Assembly (NCBI GenBank): GCA_949298635.1
Contig: CASFXG010000014.1
Location: 1 to 54,678 of the forward strand
Source of the DNA: an uncultured Coriobacteriaceae bacterium
GTDB taxonomy: Bacteria > Actinomycetota > Coriobacteriia > Coriobacteriales > Coriobacteriaceae
DNA: 54,678 bases
Reading direction: 5' to 3'
Positions 17,590-24,375 of the stretch are shown piece after piece. Both the position numbers and the translations under genes were made by a program. Position 1 is the first letter of the stretch, and every line of letters begins with the position of its first letter. Below the pieces are notes generated by a model. That model was not told the DNA's origin, did no database searches, and saw only the letters and a list, made by a program, of their open reading frames with translations.

Positions 17590-17682
17590 GGGATGCCCTC
17601 CCCTTCTCGTCTGTCGAGGCGCCCTGGCGCGACGCCGCGACATTCGGGCGCGGTGGCACCGCTGCCCATCCTGGGCGCCAAC

Positions 17683-17719
17683 AAAAAAGCGCCCGTCCCT
17701 GCAAGCTGGGACGAAGCGC
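17683..17719 (-). terminator. Regulated terminator of the ileS T-box
   Basis: On the minus strand the stem GCGC-UUCGUCCC pairs with GGGACGGGCGC around the loop AGCUUGCA and is followed by six U residues (17688-17683). The 5' strand, including CGUCCCAGCUU, is complementary to AAGCUGGG at the T-box, so the hairpin and the antiterminator are mutually exclusive. Confidence 0.9.
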
Positions 17720-17841
17720 TCAATGTGCAGGTCGTGCCCGCAAAAGCTCTCCGCTTGAAACCACCCAGCTTAGGCGCTCGCGCGCCCGTTACTCGGCTGG
17801 CCTATCACGGCGGCCATCCCGGCGACGCCTACTAAAAGGGG

Positions 17842-17877
17842 TTGGTTGGGGACGTGTTCCTTCCAACCCATTGGCTG
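17842..17877 (-). repeat. Single copy of the GGGGACGTGTTCC repeat inside the T-box leader
   Basis: Between Stem I and the Stem II region the leader contains the same motif that forms the arms at 6604-6699. On the minus strand GGGUUGG and CCAACCC form a 7-bp stem around a 17-base loop, followed by CUUUU. It could replace one of the usual linker stems or act as an early pause or terminator hairpin. Confidence 0.8.
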
Positions 17878-18052
17878 GAGACGGATGCCGTCCACCAATC
17901 AATCGAACCTCTTCGTTCGGGCCGCAGCTCCGGGGTGATATTCGCACGGGCGCGCCGGCAAACCTCGCAGCACGGGCGCATCCTCGCCCGCAGTTTGCTC
18001 TCTCATCGGCACGGAGACCGGCTACTCGTCCCCTTCACAGCCATTGGGCGCT

Positions 18053-18071
18053 ATTGTAGCACGTTCCGTGC
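18053..18071 (-). promoter_or_regulatory. Promoter of the ileS T-box transcript
   Basis: On the minus strand TGCTACAAT (extended -10; TACAAT at 18058-18053) would start transcription near 18046, just before T-box Stem I. A short inverted repeat GCACGgaaCGTGC (18071-18059) abuts it. No good -35 element is visible at the usual distance, which fits an extended -10 promoter. Confidence 0.55.
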
Positions 18072-18222
18072 GATATGGAGCGCCATTTGCCAACGCATCA
18101 CATGGCTTACGATAGCACTTCAAGGTATATCTATAGTTTCGAGATTCACCTCGGGTTTTGCCGCTCCGTCGCGCGCGCAAGGAGCGCGACATCAGCGCAT
18201 AAGCCCTAACGCAAAACGGGGG

Positions 18223-18591
18223 TTAGCACAGGTGCACGGCGAACCCGGCGATCTCCTCGTTAAAATAGACGAGCTTCGTGGTGCCGTCGTCGTTCAAGAC
18301 GCGAGACTCTTCACAGATCGTAAGACCCCGCGAGCAGAAGTATTCCTCTGCCGCCGCGATATCGTTCACGGCGAAGCCGATGTGGCCCATCGACCCGCGG
18401 CCGCAGCCCTTCATGACCTCGATGAGCACGTCGTTGAAATACGAGACTGGCGTTTCACTCTGCTCCAAGCCAAACAGCGCCTCGACAAGCGCCGCGATGC
18501 GAGCGGCCTCGGCTTCGTCTGCAGCATTGATGCCGATGTGCTCGATGTGCATGCCGAACTCCTGAACCGGATTCTTAATCTCCTCTGCCAT
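18223..18591 (-). CDS. VOC (glyoxalase/bleomycin-resistance fold) superfamily protein
   Basis: A 122-residue protein made of the two beta-alpha-beta-beta-beta modules of the vicinal oxygen chelate fold. The N-terminal module starts MHIEHIGINAAD and the second SMGHIGFAVNDIAAAEEYF. His in HIEHIGI, Glu in VLIEVMKG and His in GHIGFAV sit where VOC enzymes bind a divalent metal. The ligands suggest an active metalloenzyme such as a lyase or epimerase, but substrate is not inferable. ATG 18591 follows AAAGAGGG. It stands alone between the ileS leader and the DUF523 gene. Confidence 0.75.
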   Translation of the reverse strand: MAEEIKNPVQEFGMHIEHIGINAADEAEAARIAALVEALFGLEQSETPVSYFNDVLIEVMKGCGRGSMGHIGFAVNDIAAAEEYFCSRGLTICEESRVLNDDGTTKLVYFNEEIAGFAVHLC

Positions 18592-18642
18592 GGATATCCC
18601 TCTTTCTTACCAAGCGATTAAACAGAAACTGCGCTTAGGATC

Positions 18643-19080
18643 CTACCCTTGCGCGAGAAACTCTTCGGGGCTGAACACGGAAACGCCGCGCTCGTTAAGC
18701 ATGCTCGCAAACACGCCGTCGCCGCGCACGAGCACGCCAGAAAAGGTGCCGTCGTAGATGCTGCCCACCCCGCAGGACGGACTGCGCGGCTGTAAGATGG
18801 CGGCGTCGATCTCTCCTGCGTGCGACGCGCGGGCGAGCTCCGTGGCAGCTCCGGCGCGAAACGCCTCGTCGACGCTCTCCCCCACTTCGTTCACCACGAC
18901 GCCACTCCGAATCTCGGAGCGCAGGCGTGGCGTGGGCAGGCCGCCAGCAACCTCGGGGCAAACGGCGACGACCTCGCAGCCACGCTCCTCAAGCGCGGCG
19001 ACGAGGTCATCGCAAAGATTGTTCCCACCGTTGTACTTGCAGTTCCTGCCCAACAGGCAGGCACTCACGACGACGCGCAT
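18643..19080 (-). CDS. DUF523 family protein (TudS-like desulfidase)
   Basis: A 145-residue protein with the family's conserved cysteines: SACLLGRNCKYNGG at the start, AVCPEVAGGLPTPR, and LQPRSPSCGVGSIYDG. In TudS homologues these cysteines hold a [4Fe-4S] cluster that removes sulfur from 2-thiouracil; whether this copy has that activity is inference. It is full length for the family. ATG 19080 has only a weak RBS-like GGCTGAG. The gene starts 28 bases after the stop of the zinc-ribbon protein upstream and is probably cotranscribed with it. Confidence 0.88.
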   Translation of the reverse strand: MRVVVSACLLGRNCKYNGGNNLCDDLVAALEERGCEVVAVCPEVAGGLPTPRLRSEIRSGVVVNEVGESVDEAFRAGAATELARASHAGEIDAAILQPRSPSCGVGSIYDGTFSGVLVRGDGVFASMLNERGVSVFSPEEFLAQG

Positions 19081-19108
19081 GGGTATGGCTCAGCCAGGAG
19101 CGTTCGCG

Positions 19109-19627
19109 CTACTCGCCGAGCTTCTGCCCGCAGGACATGCAGAACGCATCGCCGTCGCTCACGGAAGCGCCGCACTTGGGGCAGACCGGTCCCTCGACGG
19201 GGGCGGCAGCCGGAGCGGCAGGCGCAGCAGCACCAGAGGCGGCCATGATGTCGGCCATGGACTTGCCGCAGCCGGCGCAGAACATATCGGAGGCGCTAAT
19301 GCGGGTGTGGCAGAACGGGCACACCACGACCGTCGCAGCCTGCTGCGAAGCGGCGTTCTGACGCTCGATCTCGTCGAGCTGAGCCTGGATAGAGGCGCGC
19401 TCGGCGTCGATTTGAGCGATGCCGTCGAAGAGCTGCTCACGGCCCGTACGGAACGAAGGGTCGTCCTTCGTGATGTCGTAGAGGCTTGCGCCCAACTGCG
19501 CCGCAAGCGCCTGACGACGCTTCATGGCGTCGTTCAACTGGTTCTTGAGCTTCATCGATTCCACGCCGCGGTTGGCACCGGCGACGCCGCGATTCAAGGA
19601 AGCCTGGACGTCATCGAGAAAACCCAT
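19109..19627 (-). CDS. Soluble coiled-coil protein with two C-terminal zinc ribbons
   Basis: A 172-residue protein with no membrane segment. The N-terminal half (MGFLDDVQASLNRGVAGANRG... to about residue 90) is helical with heptad-like content (GIAQIDAERASIQAQLDEIERQ). Two zinc ribbons follow: CPFCHTRI...MFCAGCGKS and CPKCGASV...AFCMSCGQK, separated by an Ala/Pro linker. I know no defined function; similar proteins are annotated only as zinc-ribbon domain proteins. ATG 19627 follows AAGGTGG. The ribbon resembles those at the N termini of the three paralogous membrane proteins further along, which suggests a related role, but this is inference. Confidence 0.75.
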   Translation of the reverse strand: MGFLDDVQASLNRGVAGANRGVESMKLKNQLNDAMKRRQALAAQLGASLYDITKDDPSFRTGREQLFDGIAQIDAERASIQAQLDEIERQNAASQQAATVVVCPFCHTRISASDMFCAGCGKSMADIMAASGAAAPAAPAAAPVEGPVCPKCGASVSDGDAFCMSCGQKLGE

Positions 19628-19830
19628 GGGTTCCACCTTCTTGACTATACGTACAAAACGGACAATGGATCCGCGGCGGTTGCGCTCGCGAACGTTTCGA
19701 ATATACCACCTGTTGCGGACAGGATGCGCGACGTACCAAAAGTTGTCACGCCCGGCCTCGCACAAGAGCCTCCAGCCCACGCGCATTCCCGCTCATCCCC
19801 GCCGATAATTCGACGTTAAGCGCCAGCTCA

Positions 19831-20790
19831 TCACTGCTCTTTGATGCGCAGATAAATCGCCCGGGCGCCGGCGGTGTTCGCACGCTCCTCGAACTCGTAC
19901 ACACCGAGGGACTTCAAAAACGGACTGAGCTTGCGGAACCCGTAGTTGCGCACGTCGAAATCGGGCAGACGCTTGGGCAGCTCACTTCCGACCGTCCCCA
20001 GAAACACCCAGCCCTCTTCATCGGAGAACTGGTCGACGATCGAATCGACCGCCGAGCGAATGCGCCGCATATGGCTGCGGCGCGCCGTGCGGGGCAGCTC
20101 GCTGAACTCGATGTCGCCGCCCATGTCGCCGGGAGCACGCCGGGGACGCGGGAACGCCGTACCGGGTTCCTCTACCGCTTCTTCCTTCTCCGGCTCATCT
20201 TTCGCCTTGCTTGATGCCGGCTTGTGCGCGTCGGACGGCTTTTCCGCCTTCTTCGGAGCGGCCTTCGGAGAGCGCTTGGAGCGCTTTGCGGGAACCTCGG
20301 GCTCGGCATCGTTCTCTTGAACGTCATCTTCGTCGCGTCGTGCGGCGAAGAGCAGGTCGAGGTATTTGAACTGGTTGCATGCCGAAATGAAGGGCTCGGG
20401 CGTCTTCTCCTCCCCCATGCCGATCACCTGCATGCCGCTCTCGCGCAGGCGGGCGGCGAGACGTGTGAAGTCGGAATCCGAACTCACGAGCGCGAAGCCG
20501 TCGACGGTGCCGGAGTAGAGGATGTCCATCGCGTCGATGATCATCGCCGAATCCGTCGCGCTCTTGCCCGTGGTGTAGCTGTACTGCTGCATGGGGATGA
20601 TCGAGTTGTCGAGCAGCACGTTCTTCCATGATGTGAGGCGCTGGCTCGTCCAGTCACCATAGATGCGCTTATACGTGGCGATGCCGGAATTCGCCACCTC
20701 GTCGAGGATAATCTTGATGTACTTCGGTGCGATATTGTCCGCGTCGATGAGGATCGCGAACCGCGGGTCGTGTGAGGTATCTGAAGCCAT
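19831..20790 (-). CDS. NYN-domain (LabA/DUF88-type) putative ribonuclease with C-terminal LOTUS/OST-HTH domain
   Basis: A 319-residue protein. The N-terminal NYN/PIN-like domain carries the acidic residues expected of a metal-dependent nuclease: FAILIDADNIAP, IYGDWT, TDSAMIIDAMDIL and ALVSSDSDFTRLAARLR. A charged Lys/Glu/Pro-rich linker (about residues 145-215) leads to a C-terminal OST-HTH/LOTUS-like domain (RRIRSAVDSIVDQFSDEEGWVFLGTVGSELPKRLPDFDVRNYGFRKLSPFLKSL), an RNA-binding fold. It probably cleaves or binds RNA. ATG 20790 with AAAGG upstream. It is unlinked to a recognisable partner. Confidence 0.85.
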   Translation of the reverse strand: MASDTSHDPRFAILIDADNIAPKYIKIILDEVANSGIATYKRIYGDWTSQRLTSWKNVLLDNSIIPMQQYSYTTGKSATDSAMIIDAMDILYSGTVDGFALVSSDSDFTRLAARLRESGMQVIGMGEEKTPEPFISACNQFKYLDLLFAARRDEDDVQENDAEPEVPAKRSKRSPKAAPKKAEKPSDAHKPASSKAKDEPEKEEAVEEPGTAFPRPRRAPGDMGGDIEFSELPRTARRSHMRRIRSAVDSIVDQFSDEEGWVFLGTVGSELPKRLPDFDVRNYGFRKLSPFLKSLGVYEFEERANTAGARAIYLRIKEQ

Positions 20791-20912
20791 GGGAACCTTT
20801 CTGTAGGATGTTCGAGCGGGTGTGGAGCCTGCCGGTCAAAGCCGAAAGGCCCCGCCCCCGCTATGGCTCATGATACCCCGAACGACGGCGGCGCTATCCG
20901 CCGGCGAACCGG

Positions 20913-20994
20913 AGGCGCTGGGCTTGGACCGAAACACCTCGCGACGAAGATGTTCGGCTCGAAACAAATCGGCTCGAGATGCCTATTCGTCGAG
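20913..20994. repeat. 82-bp repeat, copy A (3' end and downstream of zinc-ribbon paralogue 1)
   Basis: This stretch, from AGGCGCTGGG to CGTCGAG, matches 21969-22050 at the same length with only scattered differences. It includes the last codons of paralogue 1 and about 70 bases downstream. Inside are direct repeats of CGAGCCGA-like octamers on the minus strand. It marks a tandem duplication that took the gene and its 3' flank together. Confidence 0.85.
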
Positions 20995-21846
20995 TTCAAT
21001 GGTAACGCTGCCAGCAAACACGCCGCTCGGCTCTTCAATATGGTATGCATACGTCGAGTCGTCATCATCGGGAACTTCCTGCAGGGTCAGCTCCGTAGTA
21101 AAGCCCTCGATCGTTGCAAACTCATAGGGGTAGTCCTGGTAGACACCGGAATAGACCTCGTCGATGGAAAGCGCTTCATCCAAGATGTCCGCAGCACTCC
21201 CCGCACCCTCCGCGGGAACCCTGGAGTTGATCGATCGTACGGTTCCATCCTTGTCAATCTGAACAACTATGTACGAAACGCTTCCGTCTTGGTACGAAAT
21301 CTCAAGATACCACCTGCCCGTGGGATCGCCATCCGCAAGATCTTCGGGGAACTGGAGGCGTACGGACGCTAAATCACCCCACCCCGATTGAGGGCTGTAT
21401 TCAAGGTCATCGACACGCAGGATTGGTCCGAAACTGTTCGACCCATCCTCGACGAGCATACCAGATAATGATTCAAACTCGATCGTTTGCCTGCCGCCGT
21501 CTTCGCTGACCGTAAAGCTGAAGGGAGAAAAGCCATCCCACGAGTACACGCCATTCGGCAATTTCGTGCTTCCTCCGAATGCCCCTGTAGCAAAGAGCAC
21601 GATGGCGACAACGGCCGCCACCGCCGCGACCGCGATGCCGCCGATAATGAGCGGCTTTTTCGAGCGCTTGGAAGCGGGCGCGGGCGACGCCGGTGCGGGT
21701 GCGGCTGGCGTAGTCGACGCGGCGACATTCGCCCCATCGACTGCCTCCGTCGCAGGCGTTGAACCGGAAACCGTCAAGGCATTCCCACACCCCGGGCAGA
21801 ACTTCGAGCCGTCGGGCAGCTCTCGGCCGCAGTTGGGACAAAACAT
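20983..21846 (-). CDS. Zinc-ribbon single-pass membrane protein, paralogue 1
   Basis: A 287-residue protein with no signal peptide. The N-terminal zinc ribbon (CPNCGRELPDGSKFCPGCGN) is followed by an Ala/Pro/Thr linker, a basic stop (SKRSKKP), one membrane helix (about residues 66-90) and an extracytoplasmic domain of about 190 residues. That domain has the sequence GTFVEDGSNS-like SGMLVEDGSNSFGPI, then FPEDLADGDPTGRWYLEISY and an acidic end. The orientation should be cytoplasmic ribbon and outer C-terminal domain. Function unknown. It is the first of three tandem paralogues (22039 and 23455). Its coding sequence is visibly less GC-rich than the neighbours, which suggests rapid divergence or later acquisition. 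ATG 21846 follows AGGGG. Confidence 0.85.
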   Translation of the reverse strand: MFCPNCGRELPDGSKFCPGCGNALTVSGSTPATEAVDGANVAASTTPAAPAPASPAPASKRSKKPLIIGGIAVAAVAAVVAIVLFATGAFGGSTKLPNGVYSWDGFSPFSFTVSEDGGRQTIEFESLSGMLVEDGSNSFGPILRVDDLEYSPQSGWGDLASVRLQFPEDLADGDPTGRWYLEISYQDGSVSYIVVQIDKDGTVRSINSRVPAEGAGSAADILDEALSIDEVYSGVYQDYPYEFATIEGFTTELTLQEVPDDDDSTYAYHIEEPSGVFAGSVTIELDE

Positions 21847-21861
21847 GATGGACCCCTAGTG

Positions 21862-21886
21862 CGAGACAACGTTTGTTCCCTGATAG
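21862..21886 (-). promoter_or_regulatory. 25-nt leader motif shared by the zinc-ribbon paralogues, copy 1
   Basis: CTATCAGGGAACAAACG followed by TTGTCTCG on the minus strand, 15 bases before the start codon. Copies at 23008-23032 and 24387-24411 keep CTATCA at one end and TTGTCTCG at the other. TATCAG could be the -10 box, which would put the remainder in the 5' untranslated region. Confidence 0.7.
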
Positions 21887-21911
21887 GACGGTGCAGCGCG
21901 CTGCACCGTCC
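21886..21911. promoter_or_regulatory. Perfect 26-bp palindrome upstream of zinc-ribbon paralogue 1
   Basis: GGACGGTGCAGCG joined directly to its reverse complement CGCTGCACCGTCC. It lies immediately upstream of the TATCAG box, over the place where a -35 element would be, and is absent from the other two paralogues. A dimeric regulator binding site is the simplest reading; a hairpin element is the alternative. Confidence 0.7.
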
Positions 21912-21968
21912 ATAATTCCGCGTGAAGCAGCCGGCATTTCACCGATATTTGCGCAGTGCATCCACTCT

Positions 21969-22050
21969 AGGCGCTGGGTTTAGACCGAAACACCTCGCGA
22001 CGAAGGGGTTCGGATCGAAACAAATCGGTTCGATGCGCCTATTCGTCGAG
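21969..22050. repeat. 82-bp repeat, copy B (3' end and downstream of zinc-ribbon paralogue 2)
   Basis: Second copy of the 20913-20994 repeat, same length, in the same position relative to its gene. It lies between the upstream region of paralogue 1 and the 3' end of paralogue 2. Confidence 0.85.
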
Positions 22051-22992
22051 CTGGATGCTCACAATGCCGTGTAGCTCACCATTTTGGTTCTCAAGGTAAT
22101 AGACGTGTATGAGGGGGTCGGCATTGGGAACGCTCGTCAAGGTGAGGGTCTCACTAAAGCCATAGTCCCCACGATAATTAGAACGCTGATAAACCCCGTT
22201 GAACACGTCCTCAGCTGAAAGAGCATCGTCCAAGACACTCGTTGCAAGATCGGCTGCCTCTAAATGTACGGACGACGAGATTGCCTGAACCGTTCCATCT
22301 TCTGAAAACTGAACGACCGAATACATAACATTACCGTTGGACTCAGATATCTCTAAATACCATGTTCCCGTGGGGTCGCCCTCAGCAATGGACTCGGGGA
22401 ACTGCACGCGGATGGAATCCGTCGTGGTCGATGACGACGAGTACTCGGGAGAGAACTCGATGTCCTCGACGCGCCATATGGTGCCATAGCTGTTTGAGCC
22501 ATCCGGGACGAGCGTACCGGAGCACAAAACCGCTGTACCCCCGTTTGTCTCGACAAGCTCGAGCGTCTGCTCTCCCGCGTCCCCGCTCACTCTAAAGTCA
22601 TAAGGAATGATCCCGTACAATGAGTAGCGGCCATTGGGAATGCTCTTTGTGCCGCCGCCACCGAGCACGCCCGTCGCAAAGAGCACGATGGCGACAACGG
22701 CAGCCACCGCCACGACCGCGATGCCGCCGAGGACGAGCGGCTTCTTCGAGCGCTTGGGCGCACCCGGCGCCGCGGCGTAATCGGGCGCGGGCGCACTCGG
22801 CGCCACGGGTGCGGGCGCACTCGGCGCCACGGGTGCGGGCGCACTCGGCGCCACGGGTGCGGGGGTCTGAACAGGCGCGGGGTCCGCAGCTTTGGGCTGA
22901 GATCCGTTCGCCACACCCGTGCTGGCAGCTCCGCACCACGGACAAAACGTCGAGCCGTCGGGCAGCTCCCGGCCGCATTTGGGACAGAACAT
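22039..22992 (-). CDS. Zinc-ribbon single-pass membrane protein, paralogue 2
   Basis: A 317-residue protein with the same plan as paralogue 1: ribbon CPKCGRELPDGSTFCPWCGA, a longer linker containing three perfect APVAPSAP repeats, KRSKKP, one membrane helix (about residues 83-105) and an extracytoplasmic domain with TLVPDGSNSYGTIWRV and FPESIAEGDPTGTWYLEISE. These phrases match paralogues 1 and 3, while the rest of the outer domain has diverged. Function unknown. I chose ATG 22992 with GGGGG upstream; the frame stays open beyond it into the shared leader. A TTGCTA box (23055-23050) and TATCAT (23031-23026) spaced by 18 bases form a likely promoter. Confidence 0.85.
   Translation of the reverse strand: MFCPKCGRELPDGSTFCPWCGAASTGVANGSQPKAADPAPVQTPAPVAPSAPAPVAPSAPAPVAPSAPAPDYAAAPGAPKRSKKPLVLGGIAVVAVAAVVAIVLFATGVLGGGGTKSIPNGRYSLYGIIPYDFRVSGDAGEQTLELVETNGGTAVLCSGTLVPDGSNSYGTIWRVEDIEFSPEYSSSSTTTDSIRVQFPESIAEGDPTGTWYLEISESNGNVMYSVVQFSEDGTVQAISSSVHLEAADLATSVLDDALSAEDVFNGVYQRSNYRGDYGFSETLTLTSVPNADPLIHVYYLENQNGELHGIVSIQLDE
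22787..22858. repeat. Three perfect 24-bp tandem repeats within paralogue 2
   Basis: GCGGGCGCACTCGGCGCCAC followed by GGGT, three identical copies end to end, encoding APVAPSAP on the minus strand. Being in frame, loss or gain of a copy changes the linker by eight residues without breaking the protein. Confidence 0.95.
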
Positions 22993-23454
22993 GGTGACCC
23001 CCGCACACGAGACAACGTTCGTTTCATGATAGAAGGAGGGCGCAACGAATAGCAAGCAAAGATGTGGTCAAAGGTTCGCGGAAACAAACGCGCGCCCAGT
23101 GCGTGCGGCGCCTGGTTACGAGAAGGCCGCCCATCTGCGGCGCATGGCGAGCACCATCGATAGGCGGTCTTCTGCCAAAAGAGTACGCGGCACCGAGTGC
23201 CTGGCGATGGCCATTCGAATGCAGCTCGAATGCCCCACACATCTGCGCGCAGCAGAGTGAGAATCTGAGTCCTGGACGAAATGTATCAAACTTGTTCAAG
23301 CCTAATGCAGTACGAGACAGCCCAACGCGCCAGGGAAGCATAATCGAGTTTCACCCTAGCTTTGGGCGCCATCTGACCATACCTGGAAACGAACATGGCG
23401 CTGAAAGACCCGGCCTCCCAGCGCCATGACGCACCAGCGACTCTATGAGCTTGC
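22993..23454. other. 462-bp gap between zinc-ribbon paralogues 2 and 3
   Basis: Holds the leader and promoter of paralogue 2 at its left end (shared 25-nt motif 23008-23032, -10 23026-23031, -35 23050-23055) and the terminator hairpin of paralogue 3 at its right end (23394-23428). The middle 300 bases show open frames on both strands, but none has a plausible RBS, codon pattern or family. I see no gene in it; a decayed gene is possible. Confidence 0.6.
23394..23428 (-). terminator. Terminator-like hairpin downstream of zinc-ribbon paralogue 3
   Basis: CATGGCGCTG and CAGCGCCATG form a perfect 10-bp stem with a 15-base loop, about 26 bases past the stop codon. On the minus strand it is followed by TTCGTTT, a weak U-rich tail. 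Confidence 0.6.
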
Positions 23455-24369
23455 TTACTCTTCAGGATCGATGGTGATATTCATCCAATCGTATTCGCTC
23501 AGGTGGTACTCTTCGTCCTGTTGGTAGGCAACTACAGAGTAGGAGCCGTTCCCCTCAGCGGTTACTTGGAGCCACACATCATAATACCCAGCATAGTTAT
23601 CAACGCTGCTCATGATGTAATACTTCCCCTCGGGAATGTCTTCACGCTCAGAGACCTCGTTGTCGAGAACGTCCTGAACCCCGAGCCCGCCGTCAAGCGC
23701 ACCCTCGCCGTAGGCAGTCACAAGAACCAGAGGGGTATTGACGTTCTCGATCGGGAAGAATTCCATGATCGAGAACATGGTCTCCGACGTTCCGTCATCA
23801 TACGTCGTCGTCTGCTCGAGGTACCAGCGGCCGCTCACGTCACCCTCCGCATAACCCTCGGGGAACTGGAAGCGGACAGTGGTGTTTGAAGAACCGCTCT
23901 CGTCATCCTCGTCGGGAACGAGCTTCCAGATGGTGCCCTGGTCATTCTCACCATCTTCGACGAACGTCCCGGAGTAGTAGACATTCGAGATGCCATATGC
24001 GTCTTCGGCGTACCCGATGTCGATCTTCTGCTCGCCGTCCTCCTCATAGACCTCGTAGCTCAGGCCGTACATGTTGTTGCGCTCGAAGATGTACTTACCG
24101 TTGACGAGCTTGCTGCCGCCGTCGAGCACGTTCATGACCAAGAGGACGACGCCCACGACCGCAGCGACGGCCATGACCGCAATGCCGCCGATAATGAGCG
24201 GCTTGCGCGACTTCTTGGCGCCAGCAACGGGCGCGTAAGCAGTGCTAGAAAACGCAGCGGAGCCGGCGGGCTGAGCCTGGTTCCCCACCTTAGGAGTCAG
24301 CGGCGATCCGCACTCAGGACAGAACTTCGAGCCGTCGGGCAGCTCCTGGCCGCATTTGGGACAGAACAT
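23455..24369 (-). CDS. Zinc-ribbon single-pass membrane protein, paralogue 3
   Basis: A 304-residue protein: ribbon CPKCGQELPDGSKFCPECGS, linker, KKSRKP, one membrane helix (about residues 58-82) and the most divergent extracytoplasmic domain of the three, still with GTFVEDGENDQGTIWKL and FPEGYAEGDVSGRWYLEQT. The outer domain is very acidic and rich in Tyr. Function unknown; the shared motifs suggest the outer domain binds one kind of ligand or surface with variation. ATG 24369 follows a G-rich RBS that is itself inside a hairpin. The promoter spacer contains a run of ten identical bases (see 24376-24436). Confidence 0.85.
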   Translation of the reverse strand: MFCPKCGQELPDGSKFCPECGSPLTPKVGNQAQPAGSAAFSSTAYAPVAGAKKSRKPLIIGGIAVMAVAAVVGVVLLVMNVLDGGSKLVNGKYIFERNNMYGLSYEVYEEDGEQKIDIGYAEDAYGISNVYYSGTFVEDGENDQGTIWKLVPDEDDESGSSNTTVRFQFPEGYAEGDVSGRWYLEQTTTYDDGTSETMFSIMEFFPIENVNTPLVLVTAYGEGALDGGLGVQDVLDNEVSEREDIPEGKYYIMSSVDNYAGYYDVWLQVTAEGNGSYSVVAYQQDEEYHLSEYDWMNITIDPEE

Positions 24370-24375
24370 AGTAAA

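Larger units (their letters stand above)
17683..18046 (-). ncRNA. T-box leader of ileS (tRNA-Ile sensing)
   Basis: The minus-strand leader has the parts of a full T-box. Stem I starts with GGGGACGAGUAGCC (near 18036) and has an apical part GGGCGAGGAUGCGCCC and GUGCUGCGAGG. The specifier region GAAUAUCACCCCGGAGC carries AUC (17939-17937), an isoleucine codon. A UAGGCG...CGCCUA-bounded region (about 17830-17770) fits Stem II/IIAB. The T-box proper is AAGCUGGGUGGU (17772-17760), in which UGGU can pair with the ACCA end of tRNA-Ile; the usual ACCGCG that follows is replaced by UUCAAGCG. The terminator at 17719-17683 competes with it. Uncharged tRNA-Ile would stabilise the antiterminator and allow ileS transcription. 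Confidence 0.9.

Noticed and set aside
17646..17665. GGTGGCACCGC on the plus strand, resembling a T-box core
   Set aside because: It lies on the strand with no downstream gene; the functional T-box is on the minus strand at 17760-17772, and the likeness comes from the near-palindromic sequence.
15832..17835. A 667-residue open frame on the plus strand opposite ileS
   Set aside because: It is an antisense shadow of ileS and runs on into the T-box leader; no domain is recognisable.
22787..22858. Tandem 24-bp repeats as a possible CRISPR array
   Set aside because: The copies are contiguous without spacers and encode an in-frame Ala/Pro linker.
23064..23429. A 121-residue plus-strand open frame between the zinc-ribbon paralogues
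   Set aside because: No RBS, no family, unusual composition (many Arg, Cys, Trp), and it overlaps a promoter and a terminator.
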